64,000 nucleotides of DNA from Streptomyces sp. A 4/2. GTDB taxonomy: Bacteria > Actinomycetota > Actinomycetes > Streptomycetales > Streptomycetaceae. Positions 26,101-33,808 of the stretch are shown piece by piece (position 1 is the first letter of the stretch; each line of letters starts with the position of its first letter). A model generated the notes under the pieces. It made no database searches. It had not been told where the DNA came from and saw nothing but the letters and a program-made list of their open reading frames with translations. The position numbers and the translations under genes are program-made. The stretch is from positions 226,759 to 290,758 of the forward strand of contig NZ_CALNVW010000016.1 in the NCBI RefSeq assembly GCF_940670765.1, in the 5' to 3' direction.

Positions 26101-27441
26101 CGGCTCCGCCTCACCGCCCGGATCGTCGACGGCAGGCTGGTGACCGATCTGGTGTACGCATGGCCACAGCTCTCCCACGACCACGCGGAACAGATCTTCA
26201 CCGCCTTCTCCCACGCGGTGGCCGGTGCGGCGGACACCAACGCTCCTCCCCACGTCAGGGCAGGGGTGTCCACCTCCGGTCAGCTGCTGCACCGGGGTGC
26301 TGAACCGTTTCGGGGCGGCTGGCGAGTCGTGCGCGAGCCGGCACACGTACTCCTGACCGGGGCGACCGGCTATCTGGGCCGGCACGTACTCACCGAGCTG
26401 GCCGACCAGGGCGCACGGGTGACCTGTCTGGTGCGCGGGAGGAGCGACGCCGAGGCGGCCCGGCGGCTCGGCGGCGCCGAAGTGATCGCCGGTGACATCA
26501 CCCGGGAGGGCCTCGGCCTCTCTCCCGCCGGGCTCGCACGGGCCCGTACGGCCCGTGTCGTCGTACACGCCGCCGCAGACGTCCGGTTGGTGGCCTCACC
26601 CGCCGAACTGGAGCGGACCAATATCGCCGGGGTGCGGCAACTGCTCGACTGGATCGACGCGCACGCCCCCGGTGCCCGGCTGCACCACATCTCCACGCTG
26701 GCCGTCGCGGGCGGTGTGGCCGGTCCCGCACGCCGGTTCAGCGAGGCGGATCTCCGCATCGGCCAGAGCTTCCGGACCCCGTACGAGAAGGTGAAGTTCG
26801 GGGCGGAGGAGACCGTCCGTGCCTGGGCCGCCTCCGGCGGTCAGGCCTACATCCACCGCAGCGGCCACATCGCGGCACACAGCAGGACCGGGGCGTTCCA
26901 GGACAACATCGCGGACAACCGGGTCTATCAGACCGTCCGCGGCTACGTACTGGCCGGCGCGGCGCCGAGCCGGCCGTCGGCGACGTTCGAGTTCTCCCAC
27001 GTGGACACGGTGGCGGCGGGGATCGCGGCGATCGCGAGCTATCCGTACGCGGCGCCGGGCGTCTACCACGTCGAGTCGCCGCACACCGTCCCGCACGACG
27101 AGCTGGTGACGTGGATGACCCGCCACGGCTATCCCGTCCGGCTGACGGACGACGCCACGTTCGCCGCGGCGCTGGCCCGCGCCGAGGAGCACCATCCGGA
27201 CATGGCCCGAATCGCCTCGGCCTGGTCCCAGCTCGGCGACCGCAACGTCGTCTTCGACAGCTCGTGGACCCAGGTGGTGCTCGGCCGGCTCGGGGTGCGT
27301 TTCGCCGAGCCGACCGCGCAGTGGTGGTCGGCCGCGCTGTCCTGGGCGGCCGGTACCGGCTTCCTCCCGGCGGCCGTCGCCTGTCCCGACAGGCCTGGGC
27401 CGCATGCCGGTTCACCTTGCCCCTCCCCCAGCCGGCCCTGA
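23155..27441 (+). CDS. Stand-alone NRPS: adenylation, carrier, epimerase-like and thioester-reductase domains
   Basis: 1428 residues. Adenylation domain about 10-540: SFTSGSSGEPK (156-166), YGPTETT, YRTGDV (404-409), GANGKLDR with K515. Pocket residues read D205 L206 T209 K248 I272 G274 H298 V306 G307 K515, the aspartate-type code. Carrier protein about 550-620 with phosphopantetheine Ser584 in LGGDSI, the form usual before epimerase domains. Epimerase-like domain about 635-1030: HHLVVDG (764-770), ETHGRE (884-889), GWFT (902-905), FNFLG (947-951); the GxGYG motif between the last two is missing. C-terminal NADPH reductase about 1060-1400: GATGYLG (1069-1075), Thr1181, Tyr1210-x3-Lys1214. No condensation or thioesterase domain. 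Expected output is an amino aldehyde (or alcohol). Confidence 0.93.
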   Translation: MTDADRSRTSLPELLIRNALSHPDRPALSDGARAFDHRRLDTVAGHVAARLAELGTGRGDRVALLGARDARVCALLHGILRSGAAAVLVDPGWSPDDVRRRLDAVGVRQVFTTTPRMRAPEPYRTEFVDVDTLAKTDPVDPPAVFPWAPADLAYLSFTSGSSGEPKAVAVTHANAVHYARSLRDRLGFTAADAPCVAHVTTLAADLGHTSWLLALATAGSVHVVPDDRTRDPEAFWASLHDAGVSVLKTTPSHLTALLAGRPSHGPVLDTLILGGEALPRSLAASLLRDGVTARVANHYGPTETTVGATCFLASSEAELPADEVTVPIGTAIGEVELRLERDTVAGDAVDSDVLKGDTVEGGVIEGDVVEGELHIGGAGVSAGYFGRPEETARRFVTREGRREYRTGDVCRRRPDGNLVFVGRSDRQAKVRGFRVDPVEIEHAIGEFPDVRQCAVIVRATPAGSHLVAAVRLSDRCAEGEALAALRSHLRDRLPDYSVPQPILALPDFPFGANGKLDRERLSSAVSGLIESRARTARLEPSAPAEGADRATASLAHTIAELWADALGLPVVDQHANVLDLGGDSILAMRTIASLRRRGHRVAFQDFYEHPTPTLLAAAATASAHRPPQPRSDTATEPGRLAPAQRWLFRQPIDEPRHWNQSVLLRCGQRVDTSALSAAVRAVLHRHAALRRPLGPGGPGRTRPEADLDTVSHTRLRAADALSETVGTVCTELHRSLDPEAGRLLRVHLFSGGPGVDDRLALIAHHLVVDGLSWRILLDDLATAYRAALSGRQADLPPTADFYAWAAAVPPTTAVHPAAAPRLPEDDATGGAEPAALTWCLDEEATDRLVARHGRAQRLEAVLLSAFADAVPAWSGQRSLAVEVETHGRETGSDDGQYLDTVGWFTAAKWLTIDAADGTRRVSEVEDLVRRAPQIPMDAEGARPEAGFNFLGTFRLPEDPALGWSVADEQAGAARCPSGDTLYRLRLTARIVDGRLVTDLVYAWPQLSHDHAEQIFTAFSHAVAGAADTNAPPHVRAGVSTSGQLLHRGAEPFRGGWRVVREPAHVLLTGATGYLGRHVLTELADQGARVTCLVRGRSDAEAARRLGGAEVIAGDITREGLGLSPAGLARARTARVVVHAAADVRLVASPAELERTNIAGVRQLLDWIDAHAPGARLHHISTLAVAGGVAGPARRFSEADLRIGQSFRTPYEKVKFGAEETVRAWAASGGQAYIHRSGHIAAHSRTGAFQDNIADNRVYQTVRGYVLAGAAPSRPSATFEFSHVDTVAAGIAAIASYPYAAPGVYHVESPHTVPHDELVTWMTRHGYPVRLTDDATFAAALARAEEHHPDMARIASAWSQLGDRNVVFDSSWTQVVLGRLGVRFAEPTAQWWSAALSWAAGTGFLPAAVACPDRPGPHAGSPCPSPSRP

Positions 27442-27490
27442 CCGCCGGCCCGCACCACCCTGCCCACCGCCCCACCTCAGGAGTGAAGCC

Positions 27491-28747
27491 ATGACCCAGC
27501 TCTCCCCGGTCCTGAAGCAGGCCACGCCCGTGATCGCCACCCGAGGGGAGGGGATGTACCTCTACGACGCCGACGACCGGCGCTATCTCGACTTCACCGC
27601 CGGGGTCGGCGTGACCAGTACCGGTCACTGCCACCCCCGGGTCGTCGAAGCCGTACAACGGCAGGCGGGCCGGCTGATCCACGGGCAGTACACGACCGTG
27701 CTGCACGACCAGTTGCTCACACTGACGGAACGCCTGGGCGAGGTGCTGCCCACCGGTCTGGACTCGGTGTTCTACCTGAACTCGGGCAGCGAGGCGGTGG
27801 AGGCGGCACTGCGGCTCGCCCGGCAGGCCACCGGCCGGCAGAACGTGATCGTGTTCGACGGCTCGTTCCACGGGCGCACGATGGGTGCGGCGGCGATGAG
27901 TACCGCGGGCACCCGCTTCCGCGCCGGAATCGGGCCGCTGATGCCCGGGGTCGCGGTGGCGCCCTTCCCGTACGCCTTCCGGCTCGGAATGAGCGACGAG
28001 GAAGCGGCCGAGCACGCGCTGCGCGGCCTCGACCGTGTGCTGGCCACCGTCAGCGCACCCGCCGAGACCGCCGCGATGTTCGTCGAACCGATCCTGGGCG
28101 AGGGCGGTTTCGTGCCTGCCCCACCGAGCTTCCTGGCGGGGCTCCGGGAGCGTGCGGACCGGCACGGGATCCTGCTGGTGGTCGATGAGATCCAGTCCGG
28201 CTTCGGCCGGACCGGCGCGTTCTGGGCCCACCAGCACGCCCCGGGGCTCGTACCGGATGTGGTGATCACCGCCAAGGGCCTGGCCAGCGGTTTCCCGTTG
28301 TCCGCGATCGCCGCGTCCACGGAGCTGATGAGCCGGGCCTGGCCGGGATCGCAGGGCGGTACCTACGGCGGCAATGCCGTGGCCTGCGCCGCCGCGCTCG
28401 CCACTCTCGACGTGATCCGCGACGAGGGCCTGGTGGCGAACGCCGCCGAACAGGGACGTCTGCTGGTGGACGGCCTGCGCAAGACCGCCGCCGATGCCCC
28501 GGCCGTCGCCGATGTCCGCGGGACGGGCCTGATGGTGGGCAGCGAGTTCTGCCGGCCCGACGGCTCCCCCGACGCCGGGACCGCCCAGCGCGTCCAGCGC
28601 GCCGCCGCCGATCTCGGTCTGCTGCTGCTCACCTGCGGGGTCCACAGCAATGTCGTACGGATGCTCCCGGCGCTGGTCGTCACGGGCGAGCAGATCGGCG
28701 AGGCGCTCGGGCTGTGGGCCGACGCCGTCGCCACGGCAACCCGGTGA
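27491..28747 (+). CDS. Class III PLP-dependent aminotransferase, GABA-transaminase-like
   Basis: 418 residues. Class III features: NSGSEA (97-102) for phosphate binding, the D232-E233 pair in VVDEIQSGFGRTG, and the Schiff-base Lys262 in ITAKGLASGFPLSA. Overall sequence is like 4-aminobutyrate aminotransferases. ATG 27491 has AGGAG nine bases upstream; 49 bases follow the NRPS stop. An enzyme of this type transfers an amino group to a terminal aldehyde that carries a carboxylate 3-4 carbons away. That fits the predicted NRPS product 3-amino-4-oxobutanoate. The conversion to 3,4-diaminobutanoate is my inference. Confidence 0.92.
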   Translation: MTQLSPVLKQATPVIATRGEGMYLYDADDRRYLDFTAGVGVTSTGHCHPRVVEAVQRQAGRLIHGQYTTVLHDQLLTLTERLGEVLPTGLDSVFYLNSGSEAVEAALRLARQATGRQNVIVFDGSFHGRTMGAAAMSTAGTRFRAGIGPLMPGVAVAPFPYAFRLGMSDEEAAEHALRGLDRVLATVSAPAETAAMFVEPILGEGGFVPAPPSFLAGLRERADRHGILLVVDEIQSGFGRTGAFWAHQHAPGLVPDVVITAKGLASGFPLSAIAASTELMSRAWPGSQGGTYGGNAVACAAALATLDVIRDEGLVANAAEQGRLLVDGLRKTAADAPAVADVRGTGLMVGSEFCRPDGSPDAGTAQRVQRAAADLGLLLLTCGVHSNVVRMLPALVVTGEQIGEALGLWADAVATATR

Positions 28748-28782
28748 ACTCCCGTACGGCTCCCGAAAGGACTGATCACCCC

Positions 28783-29622
28783 ATGACCGGAACCACGATC
28801 GGTGGCATCGGCTGGACCAGCGAGTACCTGGAGTCCGCACCCGACGTGTGGTCGTTGTCGATGACCGACGAGGACCGGCGGCTGCTGTGGACCGACTCGC
28901 TGGCGCAGCGCTGGGACGAGGGCGAGGCGGCGTACGCGGCCGTACGCTCGTCCGTCCGGCGCAGCCTGGACGCCGTGGGCTTCGCACGCGTCCGCAACCT
29001 CATCTCCCCGGACGCGTCCGACGCCGACCTCATCACCAGCCTGTCGTTCATCCTGGACGAGGTGGGCAGGGCCGTACCGCAGAACGCCCAGGGCGACCTG
29101 TGGACCATCCTGCGTGACCGCGACGGCGACGGCGCCACCGAGCTCGGCTTCCACTGCGACACCTGCGACCTGCTCGTCCTGCTCTGCCTCCAGCCTGCCG
29201 CGGACGGCGGCGGCAACACGAAGCTGGCCAGTGCACGACACGTCCACGACATCATCGAACGTGAGAGGCCGGACCTGCTCGCCCTGCTCGAGGAGGAGTG
29301 GACGTTCGACCGGACCGGCCGTGCGGGCCGGCAGATCCTCGTCACCCCCATCCTGTTCACACAGGACGACGGGACCATCGGCTGCTACTACCAGACCCGG
29401 ACGGTACGGGCGTCCGCGGACCTGGACGCCCGGCAGCTGGAAGCCCTCGACTACCTGGACGAGGTGCTCTACCGCCCGGAGATCGCCTTCGGGCTCCGAC
29501 TGATCGCGGGAGATCTGCTGATGATCCGCAACAGCCGTGTGCTGCACGGCCGTTCACCCTACGTCGATGTCCCCGGTCCGGAGGCCCGCCGGATCCTGCG
29601 CGCGTGGATGAACGAGCGGTGA
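28783..29622 (+). CDS. TauD/clavaminate synthase-like Fe(II)/2-oxoglutarate oxygenase
   Basis: 279 residues. Metal triad: H124-x-D126 in LGFHCDTCD and distal H255 in RVLHGRSPY, with R270 nearby as the usual 2-oxoglutarate anchor. This is a different family from the PhyH oxygenase that opens the operon, so two independent C-H oxidations (hydroxylation, desaturation or ring closure) are possible. ATG 28783 has AAAGGAC about 12 bases upstream. Its TGA overlaps the GTG of the next gene (GTGA). The three Cys around the metal site (HCDTC) are unusual but not disabling. Confidence 0.85.
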   Translation: MTGTTIGGIGWTSEYLESAPDVWSLSMTDEDRRLLWTDSLAQRWDEGEAAYAAVRSSVRRSLDAVGFARVRNLISPDASDADLITSLSFILDEVGRAVPQNAQGDLWTILRDRDGDGATELGFHCDTCDLLVLLCLQPAADGGGNTKLASARHVHDIIERERPDLLALLEEEWTFDRTGRAGRQILVTPILFTQDDGTIGCYYQTRTVRASADLDARQLEALDYLDEVLYRPEIAFGLRLIAGDLLMIRNSRVLHGRSPYVDVPGPEARRILRAWMNER

Positions 29623-30374
29623 CCGGCCACGGAAGGATCGGTGTCGTCACCGGCGGCGGAAGCGGCCTCGGACGGGCCGCCGCGCTGGCCCTGCTGGACC
29701 AGGGGTGGTCGCTCGCGCTGGCCGGCCGGCGCAAGGAAACGCTCGAAGAGACCGTCGCGTTGTCGGGCGCCGGTCCGGAGCGCGTGATCGCCGTGCCCAC
29801 CGACATCAGCAGCCCGACCGAGGTCGCGGCGCTCTTCGGGACCGTACGCGACCACTTCGGCCGGCTGGACCTGCTGTTCAACAACGCGGGCGCAGCCGTA
29901 CCGCGCAGGCCGGTGGCGGAGGTGACGTTCGAGGACTGGAGCCGGGTGATGGACACCACCGTCACCGGAACGTTCCTGTGCGCGCAGGAGGCGTTCCGCG
30001 TCATGCGCGACCAGACCCCGCAGGGCGGGCGAATCATCAACAACGGTGCGCCGTCCGCCCATTCACCCCGCCCGAACGCCATCGCCTACACCACGGCGAA
30101 GCACGCGGTGCTCGGTCTGACCAGGGCCCTGTCGCTGGACGGCCGCCCGTACACCATCTCCTGCGGGCAGATCGACGTGGGCAACGTGACCCCGGTGGAC
30201 GGCAGCCCGCAGCCGCCCGCCATGCAGGCCGACGGAACGATGGCGGTGGAGGAGACCATTCCCGTGGAGCGCTTCACCGAGGCCCTGCTGCTGATGGCGT
30301 CGATGCCACCGGACGCCAACGTGCAGTTCCTCACGGTCCTGCCCACGACGATGCCGTACATCGGGCGGGGGTGA
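29619..30374 (+). CDS. Short-chain dehydrogenase/reductase
   Basis: 251 residues, classical SDR size. Nucleotide site TGGGSGLG (11-18), NNAG (88-91), and active-site Y157-x3-K161 in AYTTAK with Ser146/149 upstream. The C-terminus ends in PTTMPYIGRG, with a normal substrate loop. The start is GTG 29619, overlapping the stop of the TauD gene by GTGA. It probably interconverts an alcohol and a ketone formed by one of the oxygenases, using NAD(P). Substrate unknown. Confidence 0.9.
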   Translation: MTGHGRIGVVTGGGSGLGRAAALALLDQGWSLALAGRRKETLEETVALSGAGPERVIAVPTDISSPTEVAALFGTVRDHFGRLDLLFNNAGAAVPRRPVAEVTFEDWSRVMDTTVTGTFLCAQEAFRVMRDQTPQGGRIINNGAPSAHSPRPNAIAYTTAKHAVLGLTRALSLDGRPYTISCGQIDVGNVTPVDGSPQPPAMQADGTMAVEETIPVERFTEALLLMASMPPDANVQFLTVLPTTMPYIGRG

Positions 30375-30378
30375 CGCG

Positions 30379-31122
30379 ATGCTGATCAGCGCACGTTCCT
30401 TCGACGAGTACCGGGCAATGTTCGCGCTCTCGGAGGACGACCTCGGCCTGCGCATCCTCGACTGCCCCGGCGGGGCCGCGAGCTTCGCGGCGGAGGCCGG
30501 GGCCCGGGGCACCGATGTCGTCGCGGTCGATCCGCAGTACGGTCCGCAACGTCATCTGCTGGGGAAACTGGCGCAGCAGGAGATCGAGCACAAGCATCGG
30601 TACGTGGCGGACCACGCGTCGAGTTTCGTGTGGAACTGGTTCGGTGACGCCGAGCGGTACACGCGGCTGCGGGCCCGGTCCGCGCGCGCCTTCGCCACCG
30701 ACATCGCGGCCCGTCCGGACCGTTACGTCGAAGCCACCCTGCCTCAACTCCCCTTCCCCGACCGTTCCTTCGACCTCGTACTCAGTTCTCACCTCCTCTT
30801 CTCCTACGGGGCGCAGCTGAGCGAGGAGTTCCACCTGAGCGCGCTGCTCGAACTGGTCCGGGTGGCCCGCCGTGAGGTGCGGCTCTTCCCGGTCGTGCTG
30901 CACACCAGCGACCTGCGGTACGCCGCGCTGGACCGGCTGCGCGACACCCTCGACGGCCTGGGGGTGCCGTCGCGGCTGGACCGGGTCGGGTACGAGTTCC
31001 AGCCGGGCGGCAACGAAACCCTCGTCCTCGACTGCGCCGATCACGGCCCGTTGCCCACGGCCAGGCCCGGCGGCGATGCCCGCGATCCGGTGCGCTGGCG
31101 GCACCTGGAGGCGGCGGACTGA
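30379..31122 (+). CDS. Class I SAM-dependent methyltransferase-like protein
   Basis: 247 residues. Motif I region LRILDCPGGAASFAAEA (about 24-40) with the acidic residue pair VVAVDPQYG (motif II) matches a Rossmann methyltransferase. The post-motif LPQLPFPDRSFDLVLSSHLLF is the usual motif IV. ATG 30379 lies four bases after the SDR stop with GGGGGTGA as ribosome site. Last gene of the operon, so N- or O-methylation of the product is likely. Homologues also occur outside biosynthetic clusters, so a housekeeping role cannot be excluded. Confidence 0.8.
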   Translation: MLISARSFDEYRAMFALSEDDLGLRILDCPGGAASFAAEAGARGTDVVAVDPQYGPQRHLLGKLAQQEIEHKHRYVADHASSFVWNWFGDAERYTRLRARSARAFATDIAARPDRYVEATLPQLPFPDRSFDLVLSSHLLFSYGAQLSEEFHLSALLELVRVARREVRLFPVVLHTSDLRYAALDRLRDTLDGLGVPSRLDRVGYEFQPGGNETLVLDCADHGPLPTARPGGDARDPVRWRHLEAAD

Positions 31123-31518
31123 CCACACACCGCGCCACACTCCCGGGTCAGGGCCTGCCTCGCTCCCCCGACCCGGCGTCCCCCGGCGCCGCCCGCCGCT
31201 GACCCACCTCGCGGGTGCCGCACGGCCGGGCGACACCGCGGTCGTGCGGTACCTCGGCCGTGCGGCACCTCGGCCGTGCGGCACCGGAGAACTACACCCA
31301 ACGGCTGTGCCCGGGTCCGCCGTAGTCCCTGCGGCGGACCCGCCGGGTCGTCAGCGCAGGGGACGACCCCGATCCCGCCCGCCGCCTAACGTGCTGCACG
31401 TGATCGGGATCGTCCGGCTGCTGTTCGGCATTCCCCTCACACCGCCCTGGTCTCGCCCGAGGAATTCACCGGGATCAGAGATCTGGTGCTGGTCCGCGGC
31501 CCGCTGGAGTCCGGCACC
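31123..31518. other. 396-base spacer after the NRPS operon
   Basis: Contains the duplicated hairpin and direct repeats at 31214-31285. Otherwise no gene is seen. An open frame runs from 31390 into the following small gene but has no start before 31486. Confidence 0.55.
31214..31285. terminator. Hairpin with duplicated right arm after the NRPS operon
   Basis: Left arm GGTGCCGCACGGCC (31214-31227) pairs perfectly with either of two identical copies of GGCCGTGCGGCACC (31256-31269 and 31272-31285). The copies belong to a 16-base direct repeat (CGTGCGGYACCTCGGC) at 31243-31285. Probable terminator of the operon, 90 bases after its last stop. Confidence 0.6.
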
Positions 31519-31737
31519 ATGAACGGAGTGGAGGGCACCCCGGAACAGATAACGGCCGCCATGCTGGCCGTGCACCGGATCGTCGTCGTCAGCGACGCGA
31601 GCGCGCCGTCCGCCCTCACCGATCGCGACCGGGCCAAACAGCGCGTCCTGCGGGCGCACTTCGTCCGCTGCTCCGAAACCGAGGCGCGTGGCCGCCGGGT
31701 CACCGTGTACCAGCGCCGCCGCAGTCGGAGCGAGTGA
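31519..31737 (+). CDS. Small hypothetical protein, 72 residues
   Basis: Unrecognised. ATG 31519 is preceded by GGAG eight to twelve bases upstream; a GTG at 31486 is an alternative. Content: MNGVEGTPEQITAAMLAVHR then VVVSDASAPSALTDRDRAKQ and a very basic tail (YQRRRSRSE). The open frame continues 43 codons upstream of the alternative start without a start codon, so it could be a remnant of a longer gene. Confidence 0.4.
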   Translation: MNGVEGTPEQITAAMLAVHRIVVVSDASAPSALTDRDRAKQRVLRAHFVRCSETEARGRRVTVYQRRRSRSE

Positions 31738-31836
31738 GAGGAGAACGCACAGGACGCGGTCGGGCCGGCCGGAAGGGGCACGCGTTTCCCGGCCGACCGC
31801 CGCGCCCTTCCCGATACGGAACTACCTTGGGGTGTC

Positions 31837-32373
31837 ATGACGGACAACGAGAGCACCCGGCCCCTGCTCTTCCTGGATGTCGACGGACCGCTCAACCCCT
31901 ACGGGGCCGCGCCGCACGAGCGCCCGCAGGGGTACGTCACACACCGCATGCGGCCGACAGGGTGGGAGGATCCGTCCACCAAGCCGCTGCGGGTCTGGCT
32001 CGACCACCGCCATGGCGAGCAACTCCTCGCGCTGCCTTACCAGTTGGTTTGGGCCACCACCTGGATGAACGAGGCGAACGAATGGATCGGCCCGCAGCTG
32101 GGCCTGCCGGAGCTCCCGTTCGTCGACTGGCCGGGCGCGAGCCTGCAGACCGACACCCGACTGCACTGGAAGACGCAGGCCCTGGTCGCGTACGCCGCCG
32201 GTCGTCCCTTCGCCTGGGTCGACGACGAGCTGGGACCGGTGGACCGCGATTGGGTGGCTGCTCATGGCGACAGCCCCGCGCTCCTGCACTGGGTCAGTCC
32301 CCGACTCGGGCTGCTCCCGGACGACTTCGCGACGCTCGCACGATGGGCGGCAGGACTGCGCGGGGAGGTGTGA
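31837..32373 (+). CDS. HAD-superfamily-like hydrolase
   Basis: 178 residues. N-terminal motif LLFLDVDGPLNPYG (DxD at about 14-16) and a later WVDDELG acidic pair fit a small HAD-like phosphatase domain without a cap. A WATTWMNEAN segment after the first motif is typical of actinobacterial HAD proteins often annotated as hypothetical. ATG 31837 with GGGGTG upstream. Substrate unknown. Monocistronic. Confidence 0.78.
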   Translation: MTDNESTRPLLFLDVDGPLNPYGAAPHERPQGYVTHRMRPTGWEDPSTKPLRVWLDHRHGEQLLALPYQLVWATTWMNEANEWIGPQLGLPELPFVDWPGASLQTDTRLHWKTQALVAYAAGRPFAWVDDELGPVDRDWVAAHGDSPALLHWVSPRLGLLPDDFATLARWAAGLRGEV

Positions 32374-32633
32374 CCGAGCCACAGCGCAGAACGTCCCTGG
32401 TGGGCGGGGCGTCGTCGTGCGGTCGCTACTTCCGCGGCCAGCCCGCGTCGCCAGAGCGGTGACCGAAGCCTGCCGGACCGGGAGGTGCTGTGGCAGGTGT
32501 GCGCCCACCTCGACTTCCGGAGCGGACAGCCTCATCGGGTTCTCCTGCCGGGTGTCTCATCCGGCCGGGTGGTCCCGGACCGGGCAGTCCTCCCCCGGGT
32601 GCTGGAATGCCGGAGCAGGAGCACGCTGGAAGC

Positions 32634-32849
32634 ATGCCAGTGCCTGTCATCGTGTATCCGCCTGATCCGTCCGGGGGCCGCCGCGTGCGCGCCGGCACCG
32701 AAGTCCTCGGCGTCGCCCGCAGCCGGAAGGATGTCGCCGACGCCCTGCGCAGGGCCGGTTTGGAAGGCATCGACGAGGAGCTCGTCGCGACGACGTCGCT
32801 GATCGAATGGCACGGCGGCGGACCGGATGCCTGGCCACCGCCCCAGTGA
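32634..32849 (+). CDS. Small conserved-looking protein, 71 residues
   Basis: Start ATG 32634 with GGAAG four bases upstream. The sequence MPVPVIVYPPDPSGGRRVRAG followed by a helix (SRKDVADALRRAGLEGIDEELV) and ending IEWHGGGPDAWPPPQ looks like a compact alpha/beta domain. Its end overlaps the ligase gene start by 23 bases, so the two are probably one transcript. Function not recognised. Confidence 0.55.
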   Translation: MPVPVIVYPPDPSGGRRVRAGTEVLGVARSRKDVADALRRAGLEGIDEELVATTSLIEWHGGGPDAWPPPQ

Positions 32850-33786
32850 CCGGCAGCCGGGCCGGCCGGCTCCGATGCTGGCGAGCGACGGGCCCGCGCC
32901 CGCCGATCTGCGCGGGTGGGCGGCGGAGGTGAAGTGGGACGGTATGCGGGTGCTCGCCGCCGTTGACACGCACGGCGTGGTGACCGCGTACGGCCGCTCC
33001 GGGACGAACGCCACCGCCCGGTACCCGGAGCTGGGAGCGGTGACCGCTCTGGTGGCCGAGGCGCCCCTTGTCCTGGACGGCGAAGTCGTGGCCCTCGACT
33101 CGACAGGGTTACCGTCCTTCGGCCGTCTCCAGCTGCGAATGGGGCTCGCCGGACCCGCCCGGATCCGGACCGCACAAGCACGAACCCCCGTGACATTCAT
33201 GATCTTCGACATCCTGATGCATCGCGGTACGCCGGTGACCGGACGGCCGTACCTGGAACGGCGCCGCTTGCTGGAGCGCCTCGACCTCCCCGACGACGGC
33301 CAGGTCGCCGTACCGCCCGTATGGGTCGAGGACGTGCAGGCCGGCATCGAGTGGACCCGTGAACGCCGGATGGAAGGCGTGATCGTCAAGCGCCTGGCCT
33401 CCCGCTACCAGCCCGGTCGCCGGTCCCCGGACTGGGTGAAGATCAAGTTCCGCCCCTCGGCCGATGTCGTGATCGGCGGCTGGTCCGCCGACCTCCGCGG
33501 TGAGCCGCGGTCCCTGCTCGTCGGCATCCCCGAAGCCGACGGCCTTCGCTACGTCGGCGCCGTCGGTTCCGGTTTGTCGGCCGCCGCGCGCGGTCTCCTG
33601 CTTCCGCTCCTCAGGACGGCCGCCACTGACGCTTCCCCCTTCATGGCCGGTGCGCCACGGCCCCCACCCGGCATCCACTGGGTGCTGCCCCTCCTGCAGG
33701 GGGAGGTCCACTACGCCGAACGCACGCGCGACGGGATTCTGCGTCAGCCTGCCTGGAAGGGCCTGCGTGGGCTCGCCGGGGAGTAG
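32827..33786 (+). CDS. ATP-dependent DNA ligase (LigD ligase-domain type)
   Basis: 319 residues. Nucleotidyl-transfer lysine in EVKWDGMRV (KxDG, about residue 36-39), then GEVVALD, the FMIFDILM segment, EGVIVKRL and WVKIKFRP, in the correct order for ATP ligases, with the OB-fold domain about 215-300. Length matches stand-alone LigC/LigD-ligase proteins involved in non-homologous end joining in actinobacteria. No Ku or polymerase domain is in the neighbourhood. ATG 32827 lies within the end of the 71-residue gene. Confidence 0.9.
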   Translation: MPGHRPSDRQPGRPAPMLASDGPAPADLRGWAAEVKWDGMRVLAAVDTHGVVTAYGRSGTNATARYPELGAVTALVAEAPLVLDGEVVALDSTGLPSFGRLQLRMGLAGPARIRTAQARTPVTFMIFDILMHRGTPVTGRPYLERRRLLERLDLPDDGQVAVPPVWVEDVQAGIEWTRERRMEGVIVKRLASRYQPGRRSPDWVKIKFRPSADVVIGGWSADLRGEPRSLLVGIPEADGLRYVGAVGSGLSAAARGLLLPLLRTAATDASPFMAGAPRPPPGIHWVLPLLQGEVHYAERTRDGILRQPAWKGLRGLAGE

Positions 33787-33808
33787 CCGCCCCTCTCCCG
33801 GATCACCG

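Noticed and set aside
23155..27441. Asparagine as NRPS substrate
   Set aside because: Asparagine pockets carry Glu where His298 stands here. Kept only as a secondary possibility.
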